Assembly: GCF_016718685.1 (NCBI RefSeq)
Contig: NZ_JADKCX010000155.1
Coordinates: 1-64,000, forward strand
From: Haliscomenobacter sp.
GTDB taxonomy: Bacteria > Bacteroidota > Bacteroidia > Chitinophagales > Saprospiraceae
Reading direction: 5' to 3'
Length of the DNA: 64,000 bases
The notes beneath the pieces were generated by a model that was not told where the DNA came from, made no database searches, and was given only the letters and a program-made list of their open reading frames with translations. The position numbers and the translations under genes were made by a program. How positions within the stretch are numbered: position 1 is the stretch's first letter; each line of letters opens with the position of its first letter. This document shows, piece by piece, positions 52,880 to 61,918 of this stretch.

Positions 52880-55075
52880 ATTAGCGAGTTCTGACAAAAA
52901 TTTAATCCTGACCATCAAGATTTCGTCCATGGTGATGTCGTCATCTTTCAGGGCTTTGTAGGCTACTTTGGCATCGTCGGTATCCACACTCATGAAGTAG
53001 TCGTAAATGTCGTCACGGATGGCTTCGTCCATGGTTTCGTCCAGGTAATAATCAATATTGACCTTGGTGCCGGAGAGGACAATCGCGTAAAGTTCTTCCA
53101 GAATTTCATCCATGGTGATGTCGTTGGCTTCGGCAATGTCTTCCAACGGCACTTTACGGTCGATGCTCTGAATGATGTTGACTTTGATTTTGGATTTATT
53201 GGCTACCTGCTTGACCACAAAATCGGTAGGCCGGTCAATCTCATTCTCTTCAACGTACTTTTTGATCATTTCCACGAAGGCCTTGCCATAACGAATGGCT
53301 TTGCCTCGGCTAACCCCGGAGATGTGCACCATATCATCCATCGAAATGGGATATTGGGTAGCCATGTCTTCCAGGGAAGGATCCTGAAAAATTACATAAG
53401 GTGGTACATTGTGGCGTTTGGCTTCCCGGCGGCGCAAATCTTTGAGCAAACTGACCAGGGTTTCGTCCAATACGGCCGTACGGCCTACATCCTCGTTGTT
53501 TGCGTCGATCTGTTCTTTTTCGTAATCGTGGTTGAGCGGAATTTGTACAGGGTAAGTCTTTTTCAGAAAATCACGGCCTTTTTCGGTCAATTTCAGCAAA
53601 CCGTAGCTCTCCACATCTTTGTAAAGCAGGTCTTGCAAGAGGGCATGTCGGTATACCGATTCCCAAAAATTAATGTCTTTGCCTTTACCAACCCCGTAAG
53701 AAGGTTTTTTATTGAAAGCGTAATCCTTGATTTCTTTGGTCTCAGCACCTTGTACAAAATCGAGCAAGGTTTTGATCGTGAAGTTTTCATCCAGTTCATC
53801 CACCACCTTGAGTGCGTCCTGCATTTCTTTGGTGACTTCGATTTTCTCTTTGGGATAGCGGCAATTGTCACATAAGCCACAATGAGCCTGATCGTATTCT
53901 TCTCCAAAATAGTGCAATAAAAACTGGCGCCGGCAAGCCGTAGTTTCGGCATACGCCATTACTTCTTGCATCAGTTGGGAGCCCATTTCGCGTTCAGCTA
54001 CCGGCTTGTCGCGCAGGAATTTTTCCAACTTGAGCATGTCCTTGTACGCGTAAAAGGCAATACAACGGCCTTCGAGGCCATCGCGGCCAGCGCGACCGGT
54101 TTCCTGGTAGTAGTTCTCGATGCTTTTGGGCATGTCGAAGTGGATCACAAAACGCACATCTGGTTTGTCGATGCCCATCCCAAAAGCAATGGTCGCTACA
54201 ATGACGTCCACATCTTCCATGAGGAATTCGTCCTGGGTTCTGGTACGTGTTTTTGCATCCAGTCCCGCATGATAAGGCGCGGCTTTGATGTCGTTGACCT
54301 GGAGCACTTTGGCAATCTCCTCGGCTGCTTTGCGGCTTTGCACATAGATGATTCCCGATTGTCCGGGCATGCCCTTGATCACCTGGATGATCTGGCGAAC
54401 GGCTTGCTCTGGCTTTCCTTTGGGGCGAACCTCGTAATAAAGATTTTCGCGGTTGAAGGAAGACATGAACGCGTGTTCGCTGCGCAGTCCCAGGTTTTTC
54501 AGAATATCGGATTGTACTTTAGGTGTAGCAGTAGCCGTAAGGGCGATGATGGGAACTTCCTGGCCGATGCCATCCAGCATGGAACGAATGCGCCGGTATT
54601 CCGGACGGAAATCGTGCCCCCATTCGGAAATACAGTGGGCTTCATCTACGGCTACAAAGGAGACATTGACCGTTCGGAAGAACTCGATGTTTTCGTCCTT
54701 CGTGAGCGTTTCGGGTGCGATGTAAAGCAATTTGGTGTGTCCATCATTGATGGCTTGCTTTACCAGTTTCATTTGTGCTTTGGTCAGCGAGGAGTTTAAA
54801 AAATGTGCTACATCGTCGCTTTGACTATATCCGCGAATGGAGTCCACCTGGTTTTTCATCAGGGCGATGAGTGGAGAAATAACGATGGCTGTTCCTTCAA
54901 GCATGAGGGCTGGCAATTGATAACACAGCGATTTTCCTCCTCCGGTAGGCATAATGACAAAAGTGTCGTCCCGATTGAGTAAGTTCTGGATGATTGCTTC
55001 CTGATTGCCTTTGAACGCGTCAAAGCCGAAGTATTTCTGCAAAGCCTCTTGCAATGTTTCTTGCGTCACTGTCAT
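52877..55075 (-). CDS. recQ: ATP-dependent DNA helicase RecQ
   Basis: 732 residues from ATG 55075 (MTVTQETLQEALQKYFGFDA). Superfamily-2 helicase: Walker A FVIMPTGGGKSLCYQLPALM, DEAH box FVAVDEAHCISEWGHDFRPE, the TATATPKVQSDILKNLGL motif III region, YYQETGRAGRDGLEGRCIAF, the zinc-binding RQC segment with CGLCDNCR, and C-terminal HRDC-like sequences. Unwinds recombination and replication intermediates 3-prime to 5-prime. Intact. Divergent from kdsD, a common arrangement in the phylum. Confidence 0.96.
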   Translation of the reverse strand: MTVTQETLQEALQKYFGFDAFKGNQEAIIQNLLNRDDTFVIMPTGGGKSLCYQLPALMLEGTAIVISPLIALMKNQVDSIRGYSQSDDVAHFLNSSLTKAQMKLVKQAINDGHTKLLYIAPETLTKDENIEFFRTVNVSFVAVDEAHCISEWGHDFRPEYRRIRSMLDGIGQEVPIIALTATATPKVQSDILKNLGLRSEHAFMSSFNRENLYYEVRPKGKPEQAVRQIIQVIKGMPGQSGIIYVQSRKAAEEIAKVLQVNDIKAAPYHAGLDAKTRTRTQDEFLMEDVDVIVATIAFGMGIDKPDVRFVIHFDMPKSIENYYQETGRAGRDGLEGRCIAFYAYKDMLKLEKFLRDKPVAEREMGSQLMQEVMAYAETTACRRQFLLHYFGEEYDQAHCGLCDNCRYPKEKIEVTKEMQDALKVVDELDENFTIKTLLDFVQGAETKEIKDYAFNKKPSYGVGKGKDINFWESVYRHALLQDLLYKDVESYGLLKLTEKGRDFLKKTYPVQIPLNHDYEKEQIDANNEDVGRTAVLDETLVSLLKDLRRREAKRHNVPPYVIFQDPSLEDMATQYPISMDDMVHISGVSRGKAIRYGKAFVEMIKKYVEENEIDRPTDFVVKQVANKSKIKVNIIQSIDRKVPLEDIAEANDITMDEILEELYAIVLSGTKVNIDYYLDETMDEAIRDDIYDYFMSVDTDDAKVAYKALKDDDITMDEILMVRIKFLSELAN

Positions 55076-55086
55076 GGCTCTCGTGC

Positions 55087-55115
55087 TTTGATCTTTTGAT
55101 TTTAGCGTACTTTTG
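55087..55115 (+). promoter_or_regulatory. candidate promoter for kdsD
   Basis: TTTG at 55087-55090 and TACTTTTG at 55108-55115 fit the -33/-7 pattern with a 17-base spacer. It would give a leader of about 240 bases, containing a small hairpin TGCTTTTGAAAAAGCA at 55324-55339 just before the ATG. Confidence 0.45.
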
Positions 55116-55359
55116 CGCAGCGCCGCACACAATTGCTTGTTGCGGATACGTTTCAGTAGTTTTTGTGAATTCTAAAAACTAAATATAACCAGAAATTAGG
55201 ATTAATCATATACCTCTCTGGTTTTTTAGTGCAATTTGTCTGGTTTTTTTCCCCTTTGAGGAAAAGCACGCGAAGATAATAAATAATTTACAAAAACAAT
55301 TGAATTTTAACCAATTAACTAAATGCTTTTGAAAAAGCATCACCAGTAGAAACAAACGA

Positions 55360-56334
55360 ATGGACACCCTTGAAAACATAATTTTGAGTACTGCCCGTCA
55401 GACCATAGAAATTGAGGTGGCAACGCTTCAAGACTTAAGGAATAGCTTGGATGAGGGCTTTGTGACCACAGTGGAGGCAATATACGCAGCTACGGGTCGA
55501 GTAATTCTGACGGGAATAGGCAAAAGTGCCATCATTGCCCAAAAAATTGTGGCTACCCTCAACTCCACCGGAACCCCGGCAATTTTTTTGCACGCGGCTG
55601 ATGCCATCCACGGCGACTTAGGCATGATCCAGGCTCAAGATGTGGTCATTTGTTTGTCTAAAAGCGGGGAGACACCCGAAATCAAAGTCCTGGTGCCACT
55701 CATCAAAAACCTGGGCACTGTGTTGATCGGCATGGTCAGCAATAAAGATTCTTATTTGGCCAAACAAGCCCAATTTATCCTCCATACCCCGATTGACAAG
55801 GAGGCGGATCCGAACAATCTGGCACCAACAGCAAGCACCACCGCTCAAATGGCAATGGGTGATGCCCTGGCCACTTCTCTTTGTGCATTGCGGGGTTTTT
55901 CACCCAAGGATTTTGCGCAGTTTCATCCCGGAGGATCATTGGGCAAGCAACTATACTTGCGGGTTAGCGACCTTTACATCCACAACGCCCGGCCCATGGT
56001 TGAACCCACCACGGGTATCAAACGCACCATTTTGGAAATCACATCCAAACGCCTGGGTGCAACAGCAGTAGTAGATACGGATGAAAAAGTGTTGGGCATC
56101 GTGACCGATGGCGACTTGCGCCGCATGTTGGAACGATTGGACAATTGGGCAGAGGTATGTGCGCAAGACATTATGAGTGCGCATCCAAAAACAATTTTTG
56201 CGCATGCGATGGCAGTACATGCCCTGGAAATCATGCGCAACTACAGTATTTCACAATTGCTGGTGGTGGATGAGGCGCAAAAATATGTGGGTGTGGTGCA
56301 TTTACACGATTTGATCCGGGAAGGAATCGTGTAG
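55360..56334 (+). CDS. kdsD: arabinose-5-phosphate isomerase (KpsF/GutQ/KdsD)
   Basis: 324 residues. Converts ribulose-5-phosphate to arabinose-5-phosphate, the first step of KDO (lipopolysaccharide) synthesis. N-terminal SIS domain: RVILTGIGKSAIIAQKIVAT, DVVICLSKSGETPEIKVLVP with the active-site motifs, PTASTTAQMAMGDALATSLC and FHPGGSLGKQL. Two C-terminal CBS domains follow (ATAVVDTDEKVLGIVTDGDL, ISQLLVVDEAQKYVGVVHLH). Intact. Confidence 0.95.
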   Translation: MDTLENIILSTARQTIEIEVATLQDLRNSLDEGFVTTVEAIYAATGRVILTGIGKSAIIAQKIVATLNSTGTPAIFLHAADAIHGDLGMIQAQDVVICLSKSGETPEIKVLVPLIKNLGTVLIGMVSNKDSYLAKQAQFILHTPIDKEADPNNLAPTASTTAQMAMGDALATSLCALRGFSPKDFAQFHPGGSLGKQLYLRVSDLYIHNARPMVEPTTGIKRTILEITSKRLGATAVVDTDEKVLGIVTDGDLRRMLERLDNWAEVCAQDIMSAHPKTIFAHAMAVHALEIMRNYSISQLLVVDEAQKYVGVVHLHDLIREGIV

Positions 56335-56371
56335 CAGCAACCCTTTGTATGGGGCTACCACCGGGTTGCCC

Positions 56372-56722
56372 CTACCGTAATTTTTCATTGTTCGCGTGCC
56401 GTTCCGCGTCTCTTTTCGTTTTCTTTTCCAGGTTTTTATGCAGGGCTTCGGTTAAATCGATCCCGGTCTGATTGGCCAAACAAATCAATACAAACAGCAC
56501 ATCCGCCATTTCATCCGCCAGGTCTTCTTTGGCAGTCAGGGCATCGTCCGGGTTTTTGAACGACTGTTCGCCGTACATCCGCGACATCAACCTGGCCACT
56601 TCGCCTACTTCCTCCATCAGGATGGCGGTATTGGTAAGCTCGTGGTAATAGCGGATGCCAACGGTCTTGATCCACTCATCTACCGTGGTTTGGGCTTCCG
56701 AAAGTAGCAGTTGCTGCATCAT
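56372..56722 (-). CDS. MazG-like nucleotide pyrophosphohydrolase
   Basis: 116 residues, a single all-alpha NTP-PPase domain of the MazG/YpjD type: LTNTAILMEEVGEVARLMSR with the EEVGE metal motif, and AKEDLADEMADVLFVLICLA with the ExxD second motif. Such enzymes hydrolyse non-canonical NTPs or dCTP-like substrates as house-cleaning. Its start overlaps the dtd stop by four bases (ATGA), so the two are coupled. Confidence 0.9.
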   Translation of the reverse strand: MMQQLLLSEAQTTVDEWIKTVGIRYYHELTNTAILMEEVGEVARLMSRMYGEQSFKNPDDALTAKEDLADEMADVLFVLICLANQTGIDLTEALHKNLEKKTKRDAERHANNEKLR

Positions 56723-57171
56723 TCTTTATTTTTGCTGTCGATGATAATGGTGACCGGGCCGTCGTTGAGCAAACGTACTTTCATGTCGGCACCAAATTCG
56801 CCTGTACCAACGGGGATGCCAGCGCATGCTTCCAGTTTTTTGACAAAAGCCTCGTACATGGGAATGGCAAAATCGGGTTTGGAAGCCTTGATGTAGGAAG
56901 GTCGATTGCCTTTTTTGGTGCTGGCATGCAGGGTGAATTGGCTGACCACCAACAAACCACCTTTGGCTTCCAGTACGGAGCAGTTCATCACTCCATTTTC
57001 ATCGGGAAAAATGCGGAGATTGACCACTTTATTGCACAGCCATTCGATGTCTTCAGCGGTATCGGCGTCTTCAATGCCTACCAAAATCAATAAACCAGTA
57101 CCAATCGCTGACTTGATTTGACCCTCTATGGTGACTGATCCTTCCGATACTCGTTGGATGACTAGGCGCAT
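56719..57171 (-). CDS. dtd: D-aminoacyl-tRNA deacylase
   Basis: 150 residues. Hydrolyses D-amino acids from mischarged tRNA. N-terminal MRLVIQRVSEGSVTIEGQIK, LLILVGIEDADTAEDIEWLC, the active-site Thr region LLVVSQFTLHASTKKGNRPS (SQFTL) and the Gly-cisPro motif AGIPVGTGEFGADMKVRL. Complete and typical in length. Overlaps the MazG-like gene; preceded by a hypothetical exported protein. Confidence 0.96.
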   Translation of the reverse strand: MRLVIQRVSEGSVTIEGQIKSAIGTGLLILVGIEDADTAEDIEWLCNKVVNLRIFPDENGVMNCSVLEAKGGLLVVSQFTLHASTKKGNRPSYIKASKPDFAIPMYEAFVKKLEACAGIPVGTGEFGADMKVRLLNDGPVTIIIDSKNKE

Positions 57172-57702
57172 TATTTCTTTTGCGTTTCAGGATGGCTTTT
57201 TGGTAGCTGCGTACGCTGTAGCTGTCTACCTTCGGGGAATCTTCAGTACCTGCACCACTTTGGCGTATTGGCTTGGCGGAGAGTCCATAAAACTCCACTA
57301 TGAGGTGGTCTTTTTCCAGGCGATAATTGTTGACGATGGTACTGTTTTGAACGGTAAACGCCCCGGCAAAAGGTCTCCGACCAGAAATTGATCCAAGACA
57401 ATGCCATTTCGCTCATCAATCGCCCAATGGCCTTTGCCTGCATCTACTGGTTTAAGGACGTAAGGACGATTGTCTTCCGACTGATCGCCATAAATCAGTT
57501 GCCAAGTATAATGACCAAGGGTATCGGCCGCCTGGATTTTAAGTTGCATCACGACCTTTTTTGGAGTCTTGGCATTGCCGGCATACCAACTGAGTTTGCC
57601 TTCCCAATGGCCGAGCCATTTTGGGGGGAACTCAGTAGTACTTTGCGCATGGACAGCACAGCCTAAAACCAATCCCCATAAAAGGAACAGTAGGTTTTTC
57701 AT
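57172..57702 (-). CDS. exported hypothetical protein (frameshifted)
   Basis: Signal MKNLLFLLWGLVLGCAVHAQ, then a lipocalin-like beta region: PPKWLGHWEGKLSWYAGNAK, VVMQLKIQAADTLGHYTWQL, WAIDERNGIVLDQFLVGDLL. Near 57369 one G is missing; the other frame continues AFTVQNSTIVNNYRLEKDHL, IVEFYGLSAKPIRQSGAGTE and SVRSYQKAILKRK. That frame then runs into dtd, and one further A would give a stop just before the dtd ATG. Size about 175 residues. Family not recognised. Confidence 0.65.
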
Positions 57703-57737
57703 ACCCGATTGTCTGGTAGGGGGCTAAGGCCTTGGCC

Positions 57738-58199
57738 CTATTTGGCACTTTTTACCAATTCCGCATCGGTGAGCCCGTACATGAGCCGATTGATGTCATT
57801 GGCGTTCAAATCCAGTTTTCCTTTGATGGTGATGGCTTCCGTAGTGTATTTGATGGGTTCTTTGGAAATAACTTCCATTACTGATTCAGGACCAGCACCG
57901 CCACAAAAGAAGCACATGTTGTAAGGGAAAGCGGAAAAGACGAACTCTTTTTGCCCACGATAACCTTCCACGGGAATGATGTACCCCTTGATTTCGACCG
58001 ATTTACCTTCGAGTGCTTTAATCTCAGGGCTAAAAATAGGCACGTCTACTTTAAAGCCCAGCATTTCATCGTATTGCTTTTTAAAGGTAACCTTGGCCAG
58101 GGTTGTCCAAAGACTTTTATTGTCTTGGGCAATTACACTTGAGCTTCCAGCCCACAAAAAACAGAAGGCCAAACTGGCAACCAGCATCGTTTTTTTCAT
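57738..58199 (-). CDS. exported OB-fold-like protein (DUF3299-like)
   Basis: 153 residues from ATG 58199 (MKKTMLVASLAFCFLWAGSS), or four more from 58211; signal peptide. The body VEIKGYIIPVEGYRGQKEFV, FSAFPYNMCFFCGGAGPESV and MEVISKEPIKYTTEAITIKG is like the small DUF3299-type proteins that keep a CFFCG cysteine pair, sometimes tied to copper or zinc transport. The two cysteines in FFCGG may bind metal. Function unproven. Confidence 0.7.
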   Translation of the reverse strand: MKKTMLVASLAFCFLWAGSSSVIAQDNKSLWTTLAKVTFKKQYDEMLGFKVDVPIFSPEIKALEGKSVEIKGYIIPVEGYRGQKEFVFSAFPYNMCFFCGGAGPESVMEVISKEPIKYTTEAITIKGKLDLNANDINRLMYGLTDAELVKSAK

Positions 58200-58311
58200 T
58201 TGATACTTCATTTTGAATCGTTAGGGCAAAAATACAGGTTTATTGTAGAGTCTGTGTTCAAAAAAACGACGAATCCGCTGTTAAAGTTTTAGAGCGTGTT
58301 AAAGTTTTAGT

Positions 58312-59730
58312 CTACAAAATAATTTTGGCTACACGTAGTTGTCCTCTCCTTTCGCTGGGCACCACCATCTTATCTCCCGAAATCTGGATGGCATCCCGAA
58401 ACCGGAGGCGGAGCTTCAATAACTCCGTACTCAGCAAGCTATGCCGTTCATTGTCGCCAGTGCCCTTGATCAAGTATTCACTGACTGTATTTTCAAATTT
58501 GATTTCATCATTGAAAATTAAACGCAGATTGGAAGGCGTTTTGAATAAGAAAAAGGACGAATAGGCACCATCGTCATCTTGCGAGTATTGTTTTTTGTAC
58601 AACACTTTTTTCCAGTGCTCTTCCCCGTCGGGATGTACGGAAATGGCAAAAATGTCATTGTAGTAATAATCAATGGTATTGCGGCTGACGTTGTCGAAGC
58701 CCATACGTGGAACGTTGGTAGAAAACCGGGTAGAGTTGCGATTTTCTTCTCCAAAAATGAGCATTCCGCCATCTTTACGCAACACGATATTGTTGATGCC
58801 AATTTCCACAAGGCCCCGATTTTGCCGAATTTCCTTTCCTTCTAAATCCGAAACAAAGCTGTCGTCAAATGGATGGAAACGCAGCCGGTGACTGAGTAAA
58901 TCATTGCGGGGTAGACTGAGGTGAAAATAGCCTTCGGCGCGCTCAATGTTTCGTTCAAAATACAAGCCACCTCCACAGAAACGGTGGTTGAGGTTATCGA
59001 TGATAAACTTTACATCATAGGTCACCTTGTCCTGCATAAAAATGGCGAATTGATTGATGCTGGGCGATGCAGGACTACAGACAAAAAGATCGAAGCGGTG
59101 TTTTTCCCTCCGACTCATTACATTGTCTTTTTCAAGCACCATGAACATTTCCCCATCATTGCTGACCAACATGTGCATCACATCAACTCCATCGGTAAAA
59201 TCATCAATTTGAAAGCTTTTTTCCCACAACAACGTAAACGAGGCATTGTCAAACACCAATACATTAAAGGTGCTGCGGTCGATGTGATAGATGAGTACCT
59301 TGCTGCGGTCTTCACTACGCTCGAGGCGAAAGGTTGGGGTGAAAAAAGTGAAGCCATAATCCTTGAGCAGCAAGGTTTGGCGTTTGTTGGCAGAGGGATC
59401 AAAATGATCGGCTCGAACGATGGTATTGCCTTTGTCGCGATGGTGATAAATGACGGTGAAGCTATCCCGCAGACTGTTCACGCCAATGATGGAAGGTTGC
59501 CGTTTTTCCAATTCAATCTCTTTGCTCCAGCTGGAGCGCATGTTTTCGTCAAAGGCCTGGATTTCGAATTTATCTGTCCGATTGCGAAACAAGAGCACAC
59601 GGCCTTTTAATTCACCGATGACATCATAGGAAATATCGTTGCGGAGGGGCAATTCTTCAGAAACCACTACCCGCTGGGCAGAAAGCTGAAAGGTGGTCAA
59701 CAACACAAAAAGAAGCAATAGATGTCTCAT
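58312..59730 (-). CDS. exported hypothetical protein, 472 residues
   Basis: Signal MRHLLLLFVLLTTFQLSAQR. The body is a repetitive beta-rich fold, probably a propeller, with VIGELKGRVLLFRNRTDKFE, QAFDENMRSSWSKEIELEKR, IVRADHFDPSANKRQTLLLK, KVLIYHIDRSTFNVLVFDNA and GGGLYFERNIERAEGYFHLS. No enzyme motif seen. Similar-length proteins of unknown function occur in Bacteroidota. Intact frame. Confidence 0.7.
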   Translation of the reverse strand: MRHLLLLFVLLTTFQLSAQRVVVSEELPLRNDISYDVIGELKGRVLLFRNRTDKFEIQAFDENMRSSWSKEIELEKRQPSIIGVNSLRDSFTVIYHHRDKGNTIVRADHFDPSANKRQTLLLKDYGFTFFTPTFRLERSEDRSKVLIYHIDRSTFNVLVFDNASFTLLWEKSFQIDDFTDGVDVMHMLVSNDGEMFMVLEKDNVMSRREKHRFDLFVCSPASPSINQFAIFMQDKVTYDVKFIIDNLNHRFCGGGLYFERNIERAEGYFHLSLPRNDLLSHRLRFHPFDDSFVSDLEGKEIRQNRGLVEIGINNIVLRKDGGMLIFGEENRNSTRFSTNVPRMGFDNVSRNTIDYYYNDIFAISVHPDGEEHWKKVLYKKQYSQDDDGAYSSFFLFKTPSNLRLIFNDEIKFENTVSEYLIKGTGDNERHSLLSTELLKLRLRFRDAIQISGDKMVVPSERRGQLRVAKIIL

Positions 59731-59831
59731 ACCTGATGGTTTAATCTAAAAATAACAATTGAATTTAGATTATGGCTGAAATTTCTGTAGAATTTGTCAG
59801 CCCTCGCACAGTAAAAGAAACCAGATGACCA

Positions 59832-60428
59832 TTAAAGCTCAGCCATCAGGATCTTGCGATAGCTGATTGACATCTCGTTGCCCGGATGCAATTGAATACC
59901 AATGGGGCCTGAAACAGGAATATCCGCAGAGGTGTAGGTCATCACTTCTTTGCCATTGAGGTACGCGGTATAGGTCTTGCCCACCAGCTTTATTTTTAAG
60001 GTGTTCCAGTCTTTGAGCTTCAGAATGTCTTTTACCCCGCTTGCTTCTACGGGATAACGCAGTTTAGGCACATACGGCGATCCGGTCATGTCTCTTTTTA
60101 AAGAGCCCGAAATGCCAATTTGAACCTGATCGTTTTCGGAACGAAGGAAAATGCCCGAGTCAACGGTGCCTTCGCCCATCAAAAAATCGGCTTGAAAGAC
60201 AAAATCCTGGTACGATTTTTCCGTCCATAGAATCTCTCCTTTTTTCGTGGGTTCATTTTTCACATACAGTATCCCTTTGGAAGCCGTCCAACAATCCTTG
60301 TTAACAGGAGCGACCCAGCCTTTCAGGTTTTTACCGTTGAAAATCTTCTTCAATTTTGCTTCTTGAGCATTTGCACTCATGCTTGTGCAAAGAAATAGGA
60401 TAAAAAAGAGGAAATGAGGTGCTTTCAT
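59832..60428 (-). CDS. DUF1080 (3-keto-disaccharide hydrolase-like) protein
   Basis: 198 residues with signal MKAPHFLFFILFLCTSMSAN. Concanavalin-like jelly roll of the DUF1080 family: KKIFNGKNLKGWVAPVNKD, CWTASKGILYVKNEPTKKGE, FQADFLMGEGTVDSGIFLRS, DWNTLKIKLVGKTYTAYLNG and GPIGIQLHPGNEMSISYRKI. Members act in the periplasm on sugars, including 3-keto-glycosides. Intact. Confidence 0.9.
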   Translation of the reverse strand: MKAPHFLFFILFLCTSMSANAQEAKLKKIFNGKNLKGWVAPVNKDCWTASKGILYVKNEPTKKGEILWTEKSYQDFVFQADFLMGEGTVDSGIFLRSENDQVQIGISGSLKRDMTGSPYVPKLRYPVEASGVKDILKLKDWNTLKIKLVGKTYTAYLNGKEVMTYTSADIPVSGPIGIQLHPGNEMSISYRKILMAEL

Positions 60429-60475
60429 GCGCTGATGTTTTTACTTTTACGCCCCAAAATAGGACAATACCGAAT

Positions 60476-61168
60476 ATGAGTAAGCGAAACAAGTTACAGA
60501 AATTTGCAGAGTTGTTGTCGTTCCCGAATGTATACGAAAACTTTGATTCAGGGAATCCACAATTGGCGGGCGAGCATGGGCAAATTGTGGACTTGAAAGG
60601 GCAATGGTGCGCTGCGCATTTTAAAAACAATGCACCCTTGACTTTGGAGTTGGCTTGTGGTCGTGGGGAGTATTCGGTTGCCCTTGGCAAAATGTATCCT
60701 GAACGCAATTTTATCGGCGTTGACATCAAAGGGGCGCGAATATGGAAAGGCGCGCAAGCCGCCTTGCAAGAGGGCCTGCACAATGTGGCTTTTTTGCGTA
60801 CCCGTATCGAACAAATCATGTATTTTTTTGCCTTGGGAGAGGTGAATGAAATCTGGATTACGTTTCCTGATCCATTCTTGCGCAACAGCAAAACGAATCG
60901 GCGGCTTACTTCCCCGGCTTTTTTGGATCGTTACCGCCAAATGATGCCGAATGGAGGGATTGTTCACCTTAAAACCGATGATCCAACTTTGTATGAATTT
61001 ACCCTGATGGTCATTCGGGATTATCCCCAGGCTACCTTATTGTATACGGATGATGACATCTATGCCAAGGACTTACCTCTTCCGGAGTTGGAGATCAAAA
61101 CCTATTATGAACGGATGCATTTGGCGGAACAGAAGACGATAAAATATGTGCAATTCCGGTTACAATAG
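60476..61168 (+). CDS. trmB: tRNA (guanine-N7-)-methyltransferase
   Basis: 230 residues from ATG 60476 (MSKRNKLQKFAELLSFPNVY). SAM-dependent enzyme making m7G46 in tRNA. SAM-binding LTLELACGRGEYSVALGKMY, IGVDIKGARIWKGAQAAL, the catalytic region EIWITFPDPFLRNSKTNRRL and LKTDDPTLYEFTLMVI. The TFPDPF motif is diagnostic. The frame runs further upstream to 60419 but overlaps the divergent DUF1080 start. Confidence 0.95.
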   Translation: MSKRNKLQKFAELLSFPNVYENFDSGNPQLAGEHGQIVDLKGQWCAAHFKNNAPLTLELACGRGEYSVALGKMYPERNFIGVDIKGARIWKGAQAALQEGLHNVAFLRTRIEQIMYFFALGEVNEIWITFPDPFLRNSKTNRRLTSPAFLDRYRQMMPNGGIVHLKTDDPTLYEFTLMVIRDYPQATLLYTDDDIYAKDLPLPELEIKTYYERMHLAEQKTIKYVQFRLQ

Positions 61169-61227
61169 CTAATATGCTAATGTGATGATAATTAACACAT
61201 CACCATATTTACCCATTAGCACATTAA
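61167..61227. repeat. inverted repeat between convergent genes, GCTAATGTG type
   Basis: TAGCTAATATGCTAATGTGA then TGATAATT; opposing AACACATCACCATATT, CCCATTAGCACATTAATT. Words GCTAAT/ATTAGC in tandem. It lies between the stops of trmB and the DUF4294 gene and could terminate both. Confidence 0.7.
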
Positions 61228-61835
61228 TTTTTTTTCTGCCCGTAGGTCAAATTCAAATCATCCAACACGATGTCCAGCATTGGGTCTTTGCCCCGGATAT
61301 ACCCATCCTTGAGGTGATGGCCATAAAAACCACCCAAAACGTTCCAATAAGTAGCCGTCCAGCCTCCGCGCAACCCTTTGACGAGGTCGTACATGGGGGT
61401 ATCGAGTTCCCTTTCAATCATTTTGATGAGGAGCATGCCTTGGGTACGGGTAAGTTTTTTGAGGGGGGCTTCAAATTTCTCCTCCAGGTCTTCTTGTAAG
61501 GTTTTGATGTATTTGCGTTTCTGACCCTTTTTGATGTCATTGGTAATGGCGTCAACCTCTTTAAAGATGCGCACCGCTTCTACCGCATATGGGTATACAG
61601 AATAAGCATATCGGCGATATTTACGGTATTTTTTATAGTCTTCTTCCGAATCAAACGAGCGTAAGGAGGTGATTGAAACCTCGCCCAAACCTGCCATAAT
61701 CAAGGTATCCCCGGCAGCATCAATGATGTAATCGTAAGTTTGACCTTTGATGGTCACTTTTCCTTTATCGCTCTCCTGGGCAATTCCCCGAGCAAGTACC
61801 AACAAGAAAAGCAGAAGGGTGAAAACATGTTTCAT
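61224..61835 (-). CDS. DUF4294 family protein
   Basis: 203 residues, Bacteroidota-specific family of unknown function. Signal MKHVFTLLLFLLVLARGIAQ; DAAGDTLIMAGLGEVSITSL, YKKYRKYRRYAYSVYPYAVE, AVRIFKEVDAITNDIKKGQK, LTRTQGMLLIKMIERELDTP and MYDLVKGLRGGWTATYWNVL. The helical core with Tyr/Arg repeats is the DUF4294 signature. Intact. Confidence 0.88.
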   Translation of the reverse strand: MKHVFTLLLFLLVLARGIAQESDKGKVTIKGQTYDYIIDAAGDTLIMAGLGEVSITSLRSFDSEEDYKKYRKYRRYAYSVYPYAVEAVRIFKEVDAITNDIKKGQKRKYIKTLQEDLEEKFEAPLKKLTRTQGMLLIKMIERELDTPMYDLVKGLRGGWTATYWNVLGGFYGHHLKDGYIRGKDPMLDIVLDDLNLTYGQKKN

Positions 61836-61918
61836 GGTTACCAGTCTAAATTAAACAGGAACAGCCTTTGCATGTTGAATGCAAAGGAGGTAATAAATAT
61901 TGTTTAGAAAGGTAGATA

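Noticed and set aside
53966..54799. Long ORF antisense to recQ (277 codons)
   Set aside because: Lies wholly within recQ, which has all helicase motifs; the antisense translation shows no family motif.
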